From Actinomycetota bacterium (GTDB lineage Bacteria > Actinomycetota > Thermoleophilia > Miltoncostaeales > Miltoncostaeaceae), in contig VGCE01000001.1 in assembly GCA_016870155.1 (NCBI GenBank), positions 186,001 to 250,000 of the forward strand: DNA of 64,000 nucleotides. Reading direction: 5' to 3'. Below the pieces are notes generated by a model, which was not told the DNA's origin, did not search any database, and saw only the letters and a list, made by a program, of their open reading frames with translations. Both the position numbers and the translations under genes were made by a program. Shown here piece after piece: positions 31,682-39,833 of the stretch. Every line of letters begins with the position of its first letter. The stretch's first letter is position 1.

Positions 31682-32400
31682 ATGAGCATCCGCCTGGCAG
31701 TCGTTCACGCCGACGACCTCGGCATGGACCGCGCCGACCACCCCGCAGATGGCCGCCGGCTCGAGCTCGAGGTGGACCTCGCGCGCGAGTCCGGCGTGCT
31801 GGATGGCCCGGGGGTGGTGATGCTGGCAGCGCCCGGGCCGATGCCCGATGAGCAGCTCGCCCCCATGTTTGCACCGGCGTTCATCCGCGCTATCGAGGTG
31901 TTCGGCGCCAGGCCCGTTCTGACCGCGGCTCGTGAGGCCTGCCAGTGGGGCGTCACTCCCGACGTGCAGCCCTACGCGCACATCCACCGCGAGTCCGCTC
32001 GCCTCGCGGCGGCGGCGTCGCTGGCGGGCCGCATGGTGGGGGAGGGGCGCGCCGTGCAGGCGATCGTGCCGGCCGGCGCCGCGCATCACGGCCTTCCGCA
32101 CAAGCGGAACGGGTTCGGCGTGTAGAACCCCACCGCCGTGGCGGTCATGGCCCTCGAGTCAGCCAGCATCTGCCGCGTCGCATATGTGGACCTCGATGTC
32201 CACCACGGCGACAGGACGCAGGGGGGTTCTTCTGGAATGACCCCGACGTGTTCACGGAGTCTGTGCCCGAGAGCGGGAGGTACCGGTTCCCCAGCAGCGG
32301 CTTCGCGGAGGATATCGGCGGCCCCGATGCCCCCGGCTCGGCGGTGGACCTCGCCCTGCCGCCGCAGGCCGGGCACGACGCCTCCCGGCGGAGGCTACGG
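31682..32400 (+). pseudogene. Histone deacetylase/acetoin-utilisation family gene, broken
   Basis: The frame opens with MSIRLAVVHADDLGMDRADHP and includes the zinc-enzyme block VPAGAAHHGLPHKRNGFGV, where a TAG at 32123-32125 replaces the conserved aromatic of GF.VYN. Translation past it continues with NPTAVAVMALESASICRVAYV and DLDVHHGDRTQ, then a run of six G (around 32219-32224) shifts the frame; the next frame resumes FFWNDPDVFTESVPESGRYR and GFAEDIGG. The order equals that of AcuC/class II deacetylases, minus the C-terminal third. At least one nonsense change and one frameshift make it a pseudogene. Bases 32400-32690 contain a further open stretch (GWLTEVAPPDLSGTLAAA...) that I cannot assign to this or any family. 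Confidence 0.75.
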
Positions 32401-32690
32401 TCCCTGCAACGCGCCGCCGCGGATGGGGGCCATGCTCATGGCGCGCATGGCGGGGGTTGACCTACCGGCAGAACTCCCCGCTGCCCGGGGCGCCATCGCC
32501 CGCGCAGCCGCATGCGGCAACCCGGCCACCGGCTGGCTGACCGAGGTCGCGCCACCCGATCTCTCGGGAACCCTCGCTGCTGCACCCGCCGTGGAGGAGG
32601 CCATCCTGGCCACCCGGGAGGCCTCGCCGCTGCTGCGCTCGCGGCGCCTGGTCCACAAGGACATCGGCGCGCCCGGGCGAACTCGCCCAC

Positions 32691-33596
32691 GTGGCAAAGA
32701 CGAATCAGACGCGGCCCGAGCTCGCCCGTGAGATGGCCCTGCGCGGCAGCATCAAGCCCGGCTACGACGTCTTCATCATCATCGTCACGGTGCTGTCCAT
32801 CGTCAACTGGGTCTTCCTGATACTTCCGATGGACGACCCCAGGGATGTCGAGGACCTGCTGCTCTTCATGGAGCCCCTCTTCAGCGTGATCCTCTTGGGC
32901 GACTTCTTCTTCCGGCTCAAGCTGGCGAAGGGCAAGCGGCTCCACTACCTCGGTCGGGGCGGCGGGTGGATGGACTTCCTCGGCAGCCTCCCGTTCGGGC
33001 GCGTGCTGCGCCTGTTCCGCCTGCTTCGGGTGATCCAGGGCTTCAACGAGTTCGGGTGGCGCAACACGGTCCGCTGGTTCGTCGCCAGTCGGGCCCAGGG
33101 CACGTTCTTCCTGGTGCTGGCCTTCCTCATCGTGGTACTCGAGGGCGGCGGCGTGCTGGTGCTGTGGTTCGAGTCCGGCCAGCCGCAATCGAACATCGAG
33201 ACCGGTGGCGAGGCACTCTGGTGGGGCGTGGTGACCATCACCACCGTCGGCTACGGCGACTTCTACCCGGTCACGCCCGGTGGCCAGGTGGTGGCCACGA
33301 TCATGATCTTCTCAGGCGTCGCGGTGATCTCAATCTTCACGGCGTGGGTGGCATCGACGTTCCTCACGCCGGGCTCGTCCTCCACGGGCGCCTCGGCATC
33401 TCCCAGCACCACGCCGGCCCCCGGCACGGCTGGCATGGCGGCAGGGGCCGCTGCCTGCGCAACGCCTGCGCCCGGCGCAGCCACCGAGGACGCCTCACAG
33501 ATCATCGCCGACCTGCGCGCGCGCCTCGATCAGCTCGAGAGCATGGTCGACGGCGGCGGGGGGCGCAGCGGTCGAACGGGCGGCCAGCAGGGCTGA
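32691..33596 (+). CDS. Voltage-gated-like potassium channel
   Basis: A 301-residue membrane protein with the six-helix ion-channel plan. Helices begin at YDVFIIIVTVLSIVNWVFLIL, then FMEPLFSVILLGDFFF; an Arg-spaced S4-like helix follows (RVLRLFRLLRVIQGF), then FFLVLAFLIVVLEGGG, the pore loop with selectivity filter TTVGYGD, and the S6 helix VATIMIFSGVAVISIFTAWV. The C-terminal 85 residues are a Ser/Thr/Ala/Pro linker and a short coiled coil (IIADLRARLDQLESMV) that could assemble the tetramer. No RCK domain is present. The GTG start lies in the tail of the broken deacetylase region. Confidence 0.92.
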   Translation: MAKTNQTRPELAREMALRGSIKPGYDVFIIIVTVLSIVNWVFLILPMDDPRDVEDLLLFMEPLFSVILLGDFFFRLKLAKGKRLHYLGRGGGWMDFLGSLPFGRVLRLFRLLRVIQGFNEFGWRNTVRWFVASRAQGTFFLVLAFLIVVLEGGGVLVLWFESGQPQSNIETGGEALWWGVVTITTVGYGDFYPVTPGGQVVATIMIFSGVAVISIFTAWVASTFLTPGSSSTGASASPSTTPAPGTAGMAAGAAACATPAPGAATEDASQIIADLRARLDQLESMVDGGGGRSGRTGGQQG

Positions 33597-33611
33597 ACCG
33601 GGCGCGTGCGA

Positions 33612-34382
33612 CTAGCCGTTGCGGCGCCGGTACTGCCGGGTGGCCAGCGGGATCATCACGGCCGCTATGCCGATCATCCACGCGAGTGTCAACCAGACGT
33701 AGTTGCCCACCGGCTGGTCGAGGAAGAGCGCGCGCACGGCGTTGACCACGATGGTGAAGGGTTGGTTGTCGGCGAATACCTGAAGCCATGTGGGCATGGA
33801 GTCGGTGGGCACGAACGCCGAGCTCGCGAAGGTGAGCGGGAACAGCCAGATGAAGCCGGCCGACTGAACGGCCTCCACGGTCTTCATGCTGAGCGCGATC
33901 ACGACGCCGATCCACGAGAACGCGAACGACGTGAGCAGCAGCAGCAGGAAGGCCAGCACCTGAGCGGTGATCGACCCCTCGGGGCGGAAGCCCACGAGCA
34001 GGCCGACGATGTACATGACCATCACTACCGCGAAGTTGCGCACCAGGTCGGAGACCGTGCGGCCCACCAGCACGGCCGAGCGCGCCATCGGCAGCGACCG
34101 GAAGCGGTCGATGATGCCGCGACGGAGGTCCTCGGCGAGTCCGATCCCGCTGGCCACCGCGCCGAAGGCCACGGTCTGCGCGAAGATGCCCGGCATCAGG
34201 TAGTTGACGTAGCTCTCGCCGGGCGTGGCGATGGCCCCGCCGAAGACGTACCGGAACAGCAGCACGAACATCACCGGCTGGATCAGCGCGAAGATCAGCA
34301 CCTCGGGGATGCGCGGCAGCTGCACCAGCTGGCGCCAGAGGATGATCCCCGAGTCGCGAACGGCGCGGGCGGGAGCGGTCAC
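33612..34382 (-). CDS. ABC-2 type exporter permease (DrrB-like)
   Basis: A 256-residue integral membrane protein with about six helices and the ABC-2 family features: an N-terminal amphipathic stretch, VLIFALIQPVMFVLLFRYVFG, YLMPGIFAQTVAFGA, the conserved EDLRRGIIDRFRSLPM coupling loop and PTWLQVFADNQPFT before the last helices. It pairs with the adjacent ATPase, overlapping its 3' end by four bases (ATGA). The closest type is the daunorubicin-resistance DrrB group, which exports lipophilic compounds; the cargo here is unknown. Confidence 0.92.
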   Translation of the reverse strand: MTAPARAVRDSGIILWRQLVQLPRIPEVLIFALIQPVMFVLLFRYVFGGAIATPGESYVNYLMPGIFAQTVAFGAVASGIGLAEDLRRGIIDRFRSLPMARSAVLVGRTVSDLVRNFAVVMVMYIVGLLVGFRPEGSITAQVLAFLLLLLTSFAFSWIGVVIALSMKTVEAVQSAGFIWLFPLTFASSAFVPTDSMPTWLQVFADNQPFTIVVNAVRALFLDQPVGNYVWLTLAWMIGIAAVMIPLATRQYRRRNG

Positions 34383-35470
34383 GGCCGCCTCGCCGGGCGG
34401 CCGGGCTGCGGACGCGTGGGGGGCTCGCCCTCGCCGTGGCCATGCCCGTCCCCCTTGCCGGCATCACCGTCCCCGTCATCGACGCCGCCCGCATCGCGGG
34501 CCACGTCGGCGTCGTCGACGGTGCGTCCGGTGATGGCCAGGAACACCTCGTCCAGCGTGGGGCGGTGCAGGCCGAGGTCCTCGGTGGTGATGCCGGCATC
34601 GGCGATCGCCCCGGCCACGCTGGCCAGCGCCACGGCCCCGTCGCTGACGGCGGCGCGCACCCGGCGGCGCTCGACGTCGACGAACACCTCGTCGGCGGCG
34701 AAGCGCGCAACGATTGCGCGGGCTGACTCGAGGTCGGCCGGGTCCACCACGGCGACCTCCAGCCCCTCGCCGCCAACGCGCGCCTTCAGCTCGGCAGGGG
34801 TGCCCTCGGCGATCACCCGGCCGCGATCGATCACGGCGATGCGCTGGGCGAGCCGGTCGGCCTCCTCGAGGTACTGGGTGGTGAGGAGCACCGTCGTGCC
34901 GTCGTTGACCAGTTCCTGGATGACGCCCCACATCGTGAGGCGGCTGCGCGGATCGAGACCGGTGGTGGGCTCGTCGAGGAACAACACGGGCGGACGCGAC
35001 GCCAGGCTCGCCGCCAAGTCGAGCCTGCGGCGCATTCCACCGGAATACCCCTTCGACGGGCGGTCTGCGGCATCCACCAGGTCGAACTGGGCGAGCAGGT
35101 CGGCGGCCCGCGACTTGGCCTCGGCCCTGCGCAGGCCGGAGAGCCGCCCGAACATCACGAGGTTCTCGCGGCCCGTGAGGTACTCATCCACGGCCGCGTA
35201 CTGGCCCGCCAGCCCGATATGCGCGCGAACGGCGGATGCCTGGCGCACCACGTCGAGGCCGTCCACGAGGGCGGTGCCCTCATCGGGGCGCAGCAGCGTC
35301 GCGAGCACCCGCACCACCGTGCTCTTTCCGGCCCCGTTCGGGCCGAGCAGGCCGTACACCATGCCGCGCGGCACCCGCAGGTCCACGCCGTCAAGGGCCT
35401 GCGTCTTGCCGAACGCCTTCGTCAAGGCATGGGCCTCGATGGCAAGGGGGGCGGGGGATAACGCGGCCAT
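34379..35470 (-). CDS. ABC-2 type exporter ATP-binding protein (DrrA-like)
   Basis: A 363-residue ATPase. Walker A GPNGAGKSTVV, Q-loop in GLAGQYAAVDE, signature YSGGMRRRLDLAASL, Walker B PVLFLDEPTTGLDPRSR and switch His in LLTTQYLEEADRLA (Gln where His is common, as in the DrrA group). A C-terminal DrrA-type domain follows (DLGLHRPTLDEVFLAITGR), and then an unusual tail of about 40 residues with Asp/Gly and a GHGHGEGE patch that might bind metal. It is translationally coupled to its permease. Confidence 0.93.
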   Translation of the reverse strand: MAALSPAPLAIEAHALTKAFGKTQALDGVDLRVPRGMVYGLLGPNGAGKSTVVRVLATLLRPDEGTALVDGLDVVRQASAVRAHIGLAGQYAAVDEYLTGRENLVMFGRLSGLRRAEAKSRAADLLAQFDLVDAADRPSKGYSGGMRRRLDLAASLASRPPVLFLDEPTTGLDPRSRLTMWGVIQELVNDGTTVLLTTQYLEEADRLAQRIAVIDRGRVIAEGTPAELKARVGGEGLEVAVVDPADLESARAIVARFAADEVFVDVERRRVRAAVSDGAVALASVAGAIADAGITTEDLGLHRPTLDEVFLAITGRTVDDADVARDAGGVDDGDGDAGKGDGHGHGEGEPPTRPQPGRPARRP

Positions 35471-35529
35471 GGGGCGACCCTACCGTTAACCCTCACGATT
35501 CGTCGTATCGCGCATACATTTGTCGGGCG

Positions 35530-35883
35530 ATGGATGAGCACGACCGCCTCGACCTCGATCCAGCCCTCTTGGAGGATGCCCGCGCGACCCTCGCGCTGGC
35601 CGTCTCGTGCAGCGCCGCGAAGCTTGCACGCACCTCGGCGCTGGAGGATGCCCTGGGCATCGCCTGCCTCGGGGACGGCGCCGAGTTGCTCGGGGCCCCG
35701 GGAGAGCCGGGGCTCGCATGGCCCTCCGCGCTTGCGGAGGGGGCCCTTCGCGAGGCCGCCCGCAGGGTGATCGAGGAGGCATCCCTCCACACGGAGGACC
35801 AGCCGCCTGAACGCGCGGAGTGGTGGGACGACCAGTCCGCGCGCGCCGAGAGGATCCTCTCGGCGATGTCCGCCCGCTTCTAG
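35530..35883 (+). CDS. Hypothetical acidic protein (117 aa)
   Basis: A 117-residue, mostly helical, acidic protein with no signal or membrane helix. It starts MDEHDRLDLDPALLEDARAT and has two cysteines in AVSCSAAKLA and GIACLGDG. No family recognised. It stands between the divergent ABC ATPase and the convergent glutathionyl-hydroquinone reductase gene, three bases from the latter's end. Confidence 0.6.
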   Translation: MDEHDRLDLDPALLEDARATLALAVSCSAAKLARTSALEDALGIACLGDGAELLGAPGEPGLAWPSALAEGALREAARRVIEEASLHTEDQPPERAEWWDDQSARAERILSAMSARF

Positions 35884-35886
35884 CTC

Positions 35887-36774
35887 CTACCAGCTCGCCA
35901 GGGCCTCGGGGCCAAGGCGACTGCGCCCATGGGGCACCTCGAGATCCGGCCCCTCCGACGCCGGGACGATGCCCGACGGATTGAGCCGCCTATGGGTGCG
36001 GTAGTAGTGCGCCTTGATCTGGTCCATGGCGATGGTGCCCATCACGCCCGGCACCTGCGCCACGTCGCGCACGAAGCCCACGAGCGCCGGGGAGTCGGCG
36101 ACAAGCCGGGCATTGCACTTGAAGTGAGTGTGGTAGACCGGGTCGAAGCGCACGAGGGTGCTGAACAGCCGGATGTCGGCCTCCGTGAAGCGATTGGCCA
36201 CGAGCCAGCGCTGCTCCATGAGGAGTCCCTCCACCAGCGCGAGGCCGCCTGCGAGGTCGGCCACCGCCTCGTCGTAGGCATCCTGCGTGGCGGCGAAACC
36301 GGCGCGGTAGACGGCGTTGTTGACGTCCCGGTACACCGATGCGTTCGTGGAATCGATCTGGTCCGCCAGTTGTGGGGGGCGCAGCACCGGGGCCGGCAGT
36401 GCGAGATCGCCGAACGCGCGGTCGAGGATGCGCAGGATGTCCTCCGACTCATTGTTGACGATCGTGCGGGTCTGGCGATCCCACAGAACCGGAACCGTCA
36501 CACGACCGGTCCAGGATGGGTCGGTGGCCGCATAGGCCTCCGCGAGGAACAGGAAGCCGTTGATGGGGTCCTCGGACCAGCCGGGGCCGGCGCGAAATGC
36601 CCAGCCGCGGTCATCGCGAATGGGGTCCACCACGGTCATCCCCACCACGTCCTCCAAGCCCTTGAGCCGGCGTGCGATCACCACGCGATGCGCCCATGGA
36701 CACGCCAGGGACACGTAAAGGTGATACCGACCCGCCTCAGGGGGGTGGTTGCCGCCCGGCGCGATGGTGCCCAT
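35887..36774 (-). CDS. Glutathionyl-hydroquinone reductase-like (ECM4/YqjG GST); true start unclear
   Basis: A protein of 295 residues as drawn, with the Xi-class GST features: RYHLYVSLACPWAHRVVIARRLK with catalytic Cys in CPW (broken here by nothing), then GRVTVPVLWDRQTRTIVNNES and an all-helical C-terminal domain. It should reduce glutathionyl- or related thiol-hydroquinones; in an actinobacterium the thiol may be mycothiol or another. ATG 36774 is the only conventional start. However, the frame upstream (36775-36835) still encodes SGRFVRQQSAF, which matches the conserved G-x-F-x-R-x-x-S-x-F of this family, and no ATG, GTG, TTG or CTG precedes it before a hairpin at 36833-36856. The real start may be non-canonical or lost. 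Confidence 0.87.
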   Translation of the reverse strand: MGTIAPGGNHPPEAGRYHLYVSLACPWAHRVVIARRLKGLEDVVGMTVVDPIRDDRGWAFRAGPGWSEDPINGFLFLAEAYAATDPSWTGRVTVPVLWDRQTRTIVNNESEDILRILDRAFGDLALPAPVLRPPQLADQIDSTNASVYRDVNNAVYRAGFAATQDAYDEAVADLAGGLALVEGLLMEQRWLVANRFTEADIRLFSTLVRFDPVYHTHFKCNARLVADSPALVGFVRDVAQVPGVMGTIAMDQIKAHYYRTHRRLNPSGIVPASEGPDLEVPHGRSRLGPEALASW

Positions 36775-36832
36775 GAAGGCCGACTGCTGGCGGACGAAGC
36801 GACCCGAGGCGTCCGTCTCGGCCCCGAACTGC

Positions 36833-36856
36833 GGCGGGGCGCTCGCGCGCCCCGCC
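36833..36856 (-). terminator. GC-rich hairpin between the zinc-finger and GST genes
   Basis: Perfect 9-bp stem GGCGGGGCG / CGCCCCGCC with loop CTCGCG, 28 bases past the stop of the upstream minus-strand gene. No U tract follows. It is probably a weak or Rho-assisted terminator, or a structure that limits translation of the next gene. Confidence 0.4.
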
Positions 36857-36883
36857 GTGCCATGCGAAGTGTCGGCCGTCGTC

Positions 36884-37312
36884 CTACGCGGCGAGCATGC
36901 TGGGGGCGTGCTGCTGCCGGGCCTTCTCGATGTAGCGGTGCGACGGGCAGTAGTCGCTGCCGGTCACCGGAACCCGCTGGCACGCCTTGCCCTTGCGGTT
37001 CGTGGCACGGCACCGCAGCAGGTCGGCGGAACCGCGCTCGGCAACCTCGGCGTCGAGGAACTCGAGCGCCCGGCTCATGTGCAGTTCGATGGCGTCGTAG
37101 GCCAGCAGCTGGGCGGAGACGGGGAAGAGGGCTCGCACGTCTGAGAACAGCGCGGCGGCCGGGCGCGCGAAGCGACGATGGTCTCGCGCGAGGCGCTCGA
37201 TGTTCCGCTCGCATGCGGAGAGGAGAAGGCGCTGGGCCAGGTCGGGTCGCAACTGATTCCTCAGAAGGTGCGGCTGGAGGTCCCGGTAGATCGCACGTGA
37301 GAAGCGGTACAT
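36884..37312 (-). CDS. Hypothetical protein with C-terminal zinc-knuckle-like motif
   Basis: A 142-residue soluble protein. The N-terminal 95 residues are helical and Arg-rich (MYRFSRAIYRDLQPHLL, then SACERNIERLARDHRRFA). The C-terminal part has CRATNRKGKACQRVPVTGSD followed by YCPSH: a C-x(10)-C-x(9)-C-x2-H arrangement likely to hold zinc, seen in small actinobacterial and phage proteins. No function is known; nucleic-acid binding is a reasonable guess. ATG 37312 is preferred for GAGG about 10 bases upstream; an earlier in-frame ATG (37363) would add 17 polar residues. Confidence 0.65.
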   Translation of the reverse strand: MYRFSRAIYRDLQPHLLRNQLRPDLAQRLLLSACERNIERLARDHRRFARPAAALFSDVRALFPVSAQLLAYDAIELHMSRALEFLDAEVAERGSADLLRCRATNRKGKACQRVPVTGSDYCPSHRYIEKARQQHAPSMLAA

Positions 37313-37459
37313 GGCGTTATCCTCGCTCGGTTGCTCTGACTCACTGCTGTTTAAATCCAACACGCTTGTCCATGTTCTGTCAAGGTTTCGTCGTCAAGGA
37401 AAATGCCGCTTGGAGCAGGTAAGTAGCGTCCCGCCCATCGCTTAGGCCGTGCATCTGCG

Positions 37460-37657
37460 CTACCCGGGGTCGGGTGGGGTGGGAGCGGCGTCCAGAGCCG
37501 CCGCCGCCGCCATCTCGGCGCGCATGCGCGCCTCCGCGAGCTCCACGGGCTCCGGTCCGCACATGCGGCAATACCGGCGTCCGGTGACGCCGTCCACGCG
37601 TACCTGCGGGCAGGTATCGGGGTCGTCCCAGAGGCACGACAGGGCGCTCATGACCAT
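37460..37657 (-). CDS. Small Cys-containing hypothetical protein (65 aa)
   Basis: A 65-residue protein with four cysteines in SCLWDDPDTCPQ and RYCRMCGPE, a spacing that would suit a single zinc ribbon, then an Ala-rich helix and a Pro-rich end. Not recognised. It diverges from hslR with 54 bases between the starts. The second Met (37651) could be the true start. Confidence 0.5.
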   Translation of the reverse strand: MVMSALSCLWDDPDTCPQVRVDGVTGRRYCRMCGPEPVELAEARMRAEMAAAAALDAAPTPPDPG

Positions 37658-37711
37658 GCGGCGATTCTGTCAGAGGCGGCTCGCGCGCGCCGGGATGGGA
37701 CAATTCCCGTC

Positions 37712-38116
37712 ATGGAAGATGGGCCCGCACGGGTGAGGCTGGACAAGTGGCTCTGGGCAGCGCGCTTTTTCAGGACGAGGGCTCTGGCCACGGAGGCCGT
37801 CCACGGTGGCCGCGTGCACGTGAACGGGCAGCGCGTGAAGCCAGCGCGCGACGTGCGCGAAGGCGATGAGGTGCAGGTGATGCGGCCGGGCTCGCCGGCC
37901 ACCGTGGTGATCGTGCGGTGCATCTCAGGTCGCCGGGGGCCCGCCAGCGAGGCCCGGGCGCTCTATGAGGAGACGCCCGAGAGCCTCAAGGCCCGCGAGA
38001 CGGCCCGCCTCGTGCGCAGGGTGGTGCCGCCGCCTCCGGGTGCCGACCTCGGCGCACGGCCCACCAAGCGCGACCGGCGCAGGTTCGACGACGCCCGCAG
38101 GCGGTCGCGCGGCTAG
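37712..38116 (+). CDS. hslR: RNA-binding S4 domain protein, heat-shock protein 15-like
   Basis: A 134-residue protein: S4 domain at residues 8-65 (VRLDKWLWAARFFRTRALAT, GGRVHVNGQRVKPARDV, REGDEVQV) and a basic C-terminal tail rich in Arg, as in Hsp15. Hsp15 binds stalled 50S subunits carrying peptidyl-tRNA and helps recycle them. It is the second S4 protein of the window (the other is at 11797-12009). Confidence 0.9.
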   Translation: MEDGPARVRLDKWLWAARFFRTRALATEAVHGGRVHVNGQRVKPARDVREGDEVQVMRPGSPATVVIVRCISGRRGPASEARALYEETPESLKARETARLVRRVVPPPPGADLGARPTKRDRRRFDDARRRSRG

Positions 38117-38123
38117 GGAGGCG

Positions 38124-38321
38124 CTACCGGCCGGCGCCGTGCAGGTACGTGATGTCCCGGTCGGGCGGGTTGATCAGCGCCTGGCGGCGATCCTCGATTG
38201 CCTGCGCCCATGGCTCCTGGATGACAGGCCAGCGATCGAGCACCTGCTCGTTGCGCATGTACCACAGCAACTCGGGCCTGGTGCGATCACGAGCCGTGTG
38301 GAAGCCGGGATCCTCCGCCAT
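38124..38321 (-). CDS. Hypothetical small protein (65 aa)
   Basis: A short soluble protein starting MAEDPGFHTARDRTRPELLWY and ending with DITYLHGAGR, rich in Trp, Arg and Pro. No family or motif recognised. The frame stays open upstream to 38399, but that part has less coding character. It is convergent with hslR, eight bases from its end. Weak evidence; it could be chance. Confidence 0.35.
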   Translation of the reverse strand: MAEDPGFHTARDRTRPELLWYMRNEQVLDRWPVIQEPWAQAIEDRRQALINPPDRDITYLHGAGR

Positions 38322-38440
38322 GAAACAAAGATGCCCGGCCCGGGTCGGCTTGGTAAGGGGGTTCGGTCCCCCCACTCGCCGGAAATCATCGTTATGCACG
38401 CTTATGCCCGGGCGAGCCCGCGCATGCGAGGCTCGGCCCG

Positions 38441-38926
38441 GTGCCCCGCCCCACCTTGTCCGTCCAGGCCGGAGGCCTCGGGAAGGGCCTCGTCGTCGCG
38501 GGCCTCCTCACGACCGGCGCCGGCAGTCGCCGCGACAATCACGCCAGGGCGGCGGCGCATCGGCAACGGCAGTCGATGCCCGTGGTCATCAAGCCGCTCA
38601 ACCCGGGCACGGCAGCGGCGGGATCCGTGGTCGCGTGCGCGACGATGCACGCCGGCCCCGTGATCATCGGGTGCGGCTCCGGGTGCGGGTCCGGGAGCAC
38701 GGCCTGCCTCACGCTCTCATCGGTGGCCCCAGGGCAGCGCGTCAACCGGACGCTCACCGTGCGAGCCGTCACCGCCCGGCAGCTCACGCGCGCCATCACG
38801 GGGACCGCGCGGGCCGACGCACTGGCGAGGGCGACCGCCCGGCCCGCGCGGGTGGGCCTCCTGCCCGCCGTCGGCCGTCCGCGGGTCACCGGCCAGGCCC
38901 CTACTGCACGGGGACCGCTGCGATGA
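38441..38926 (+). CDS. Doubtful open reading frame (161 aa)
   Basis: This frame fills the 500-base stretch between the small gene at 38124 and htpX. It encodes a Gly/Ala/Thr/Arg-rich protein. The opening GGLGKGLVVAGLLTTGAG and later MPVVIKPLNPG recall P-loop amide-ligase or dethiobiotin-synthetase proteins, but no complete Walker A (GxxxxGKS/T) is present and the rest has no recognisable order. It also overlaps the 3' end of htpX by 26 bases. It may be a decayed gene or an accidental frame; nothing else was found here. Confidence 0.25.
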   Translation: MPRPTLSVQAGGLGKGLVVAGLLTTGAGSRRDNHARAAAHRQRQSMPVVIKPLNPGTAAAGSVVACATMHAGPVIIGCGSGCGSGSTACLTLSSVAPGQRVNRTLTVRAVTARQLTRAITGTARADALARATARPARVGLLPAVGRPRVTGQAPTARGPLR

Positions 38927-39833
38927 ACGACCGGTCGAGCGTGAAGCCGCCGGCCTCCTCAAGCGCCCGGATGCGATCCTCGAGCGGCGGGTGGGTCTGG
39001 AACAGGCCTCCGAGCGATCCCGTGAGCCCTCGTCCCTTCACCAGCGGCGACTCGATGTACAGGTGGGCGGTCGCCCGGCCCACGTGCGACACCTGGCGGG
39101 TATCGGCCTCGAGCACCGCGAGCGCGCGCGCCATGCCCTCGGGATCGCCCGTGATCTCGGCGGCGGTGGCGTCGGCCAGGTACTCCCTGCGACGCGAGAG
39201 CGCCATCTGGATCATCGCCGCGCCGATCGGCGCCAGGATCAGCGCGACGATCACGCCGACCAGGGCCAGCGGATTGTTGCCGCTGTTGCGGCCTCCCCCG
39301 AAGATGAAGACCCTGAGCAGGATGTCGGAGAGGATCAGCAGCATGCCGGCCAGCACCGATGCCAGGGCCATCAGGCGGATGTCGCGGTTCCTGACATGCG
39401 CGATCTCGTGGGCCATCACCGCGCGCAACTCGCGCGGCCCCATGATCTCGAGGAGGCCCGTGGTGGCCGCGACGTAGGCGTGCTTCGGATCGCGCCCGGC
39501 GGCGAAGGCGTTGGGCGCGGGGTCCTCGATGATGTACACCGCCGGCGTCACGGGGAGGCCCGCCCCGACCGCGGCGCCCTCGACCGCCTGCCACAGCTCG
39601 GGGTGCTGCTCACGCGTTATCGGGTGCGCGCCCGCGAGCGATGCCACCACCTTCGCGGCCGCGAACCACATGAACAGGCCGTAGGCGATCAGTGCGATGC
39701 CCACCACCGACAGCACGCCGATGTCCACGAACGGGTAGACCGCGAGCAGGATGATCGCGATCAGGGCGACGAACAGCAGCAGGAGCAGAAGGGTCCTCCA
39801 CCGGTTCGACCGGATCTGCTGCTGGAGCGTCAC
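38901..39833 (-). CDS. htpX: Membrane metalloprotease HtpX (M48)
   Basis: A 310-residue membrane protease. Two N-terminal helices (TLLLLLLFVALIAIILLAV; VVGIALIAYGLFMWF), then the zinc motif AVMAHEIAHVRNRD, two further helices, and the third ligand Glu in RREYLADATAAEITG. It degrades misfolded membrane proteins. It starts (GTG) directly after the lemA stop, a pairing seen in many bacteria. Confidence 0.94.
   Translation of the reverse strand: MTLQQQIRSNRWRTLLLLLLFVALIAIILLAVYPFVDIGVLSVVGIALIAYGLFMWFAAAKVVASLAGAHPITREQHPELWQAVEGAAVGAGLPVTPAVYIIEDPAPNAFAAGRDPKHAYVAATTGLLEIMGPRELRAVMAHEIAHVRNRDIRLMALASVLAGMLLILSDILLRVFIFGGGRNSGNNPLALVGVIVALILAPIGAAMIQMALSRRREYLADATAAEITGDPEGMARALAVLEADTRQVSHVGRATAHLYIESPLVKGRGLTGSLGGLFQTHPPLEDRIRALEEAGGFTLDRSFIAAVPVQ

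Noticed and set aside
27767-32400. Possible TAG recoding (both the SnoaL-like and the deacetylase-like genes are interrupted by TAG)
   Set aside because: Several normal genes end with TAG, the deacetylase-like gene is also frameshifted and truncated, and no pyrrolysine genes are in view; ordinary decay explains it better.
38441-38926. Cobyric acid synthase or dethiobiotin synthetase gene
   Set aside because: Only two short stretches look similar; there is no full P-loop and the rest is low complexity.
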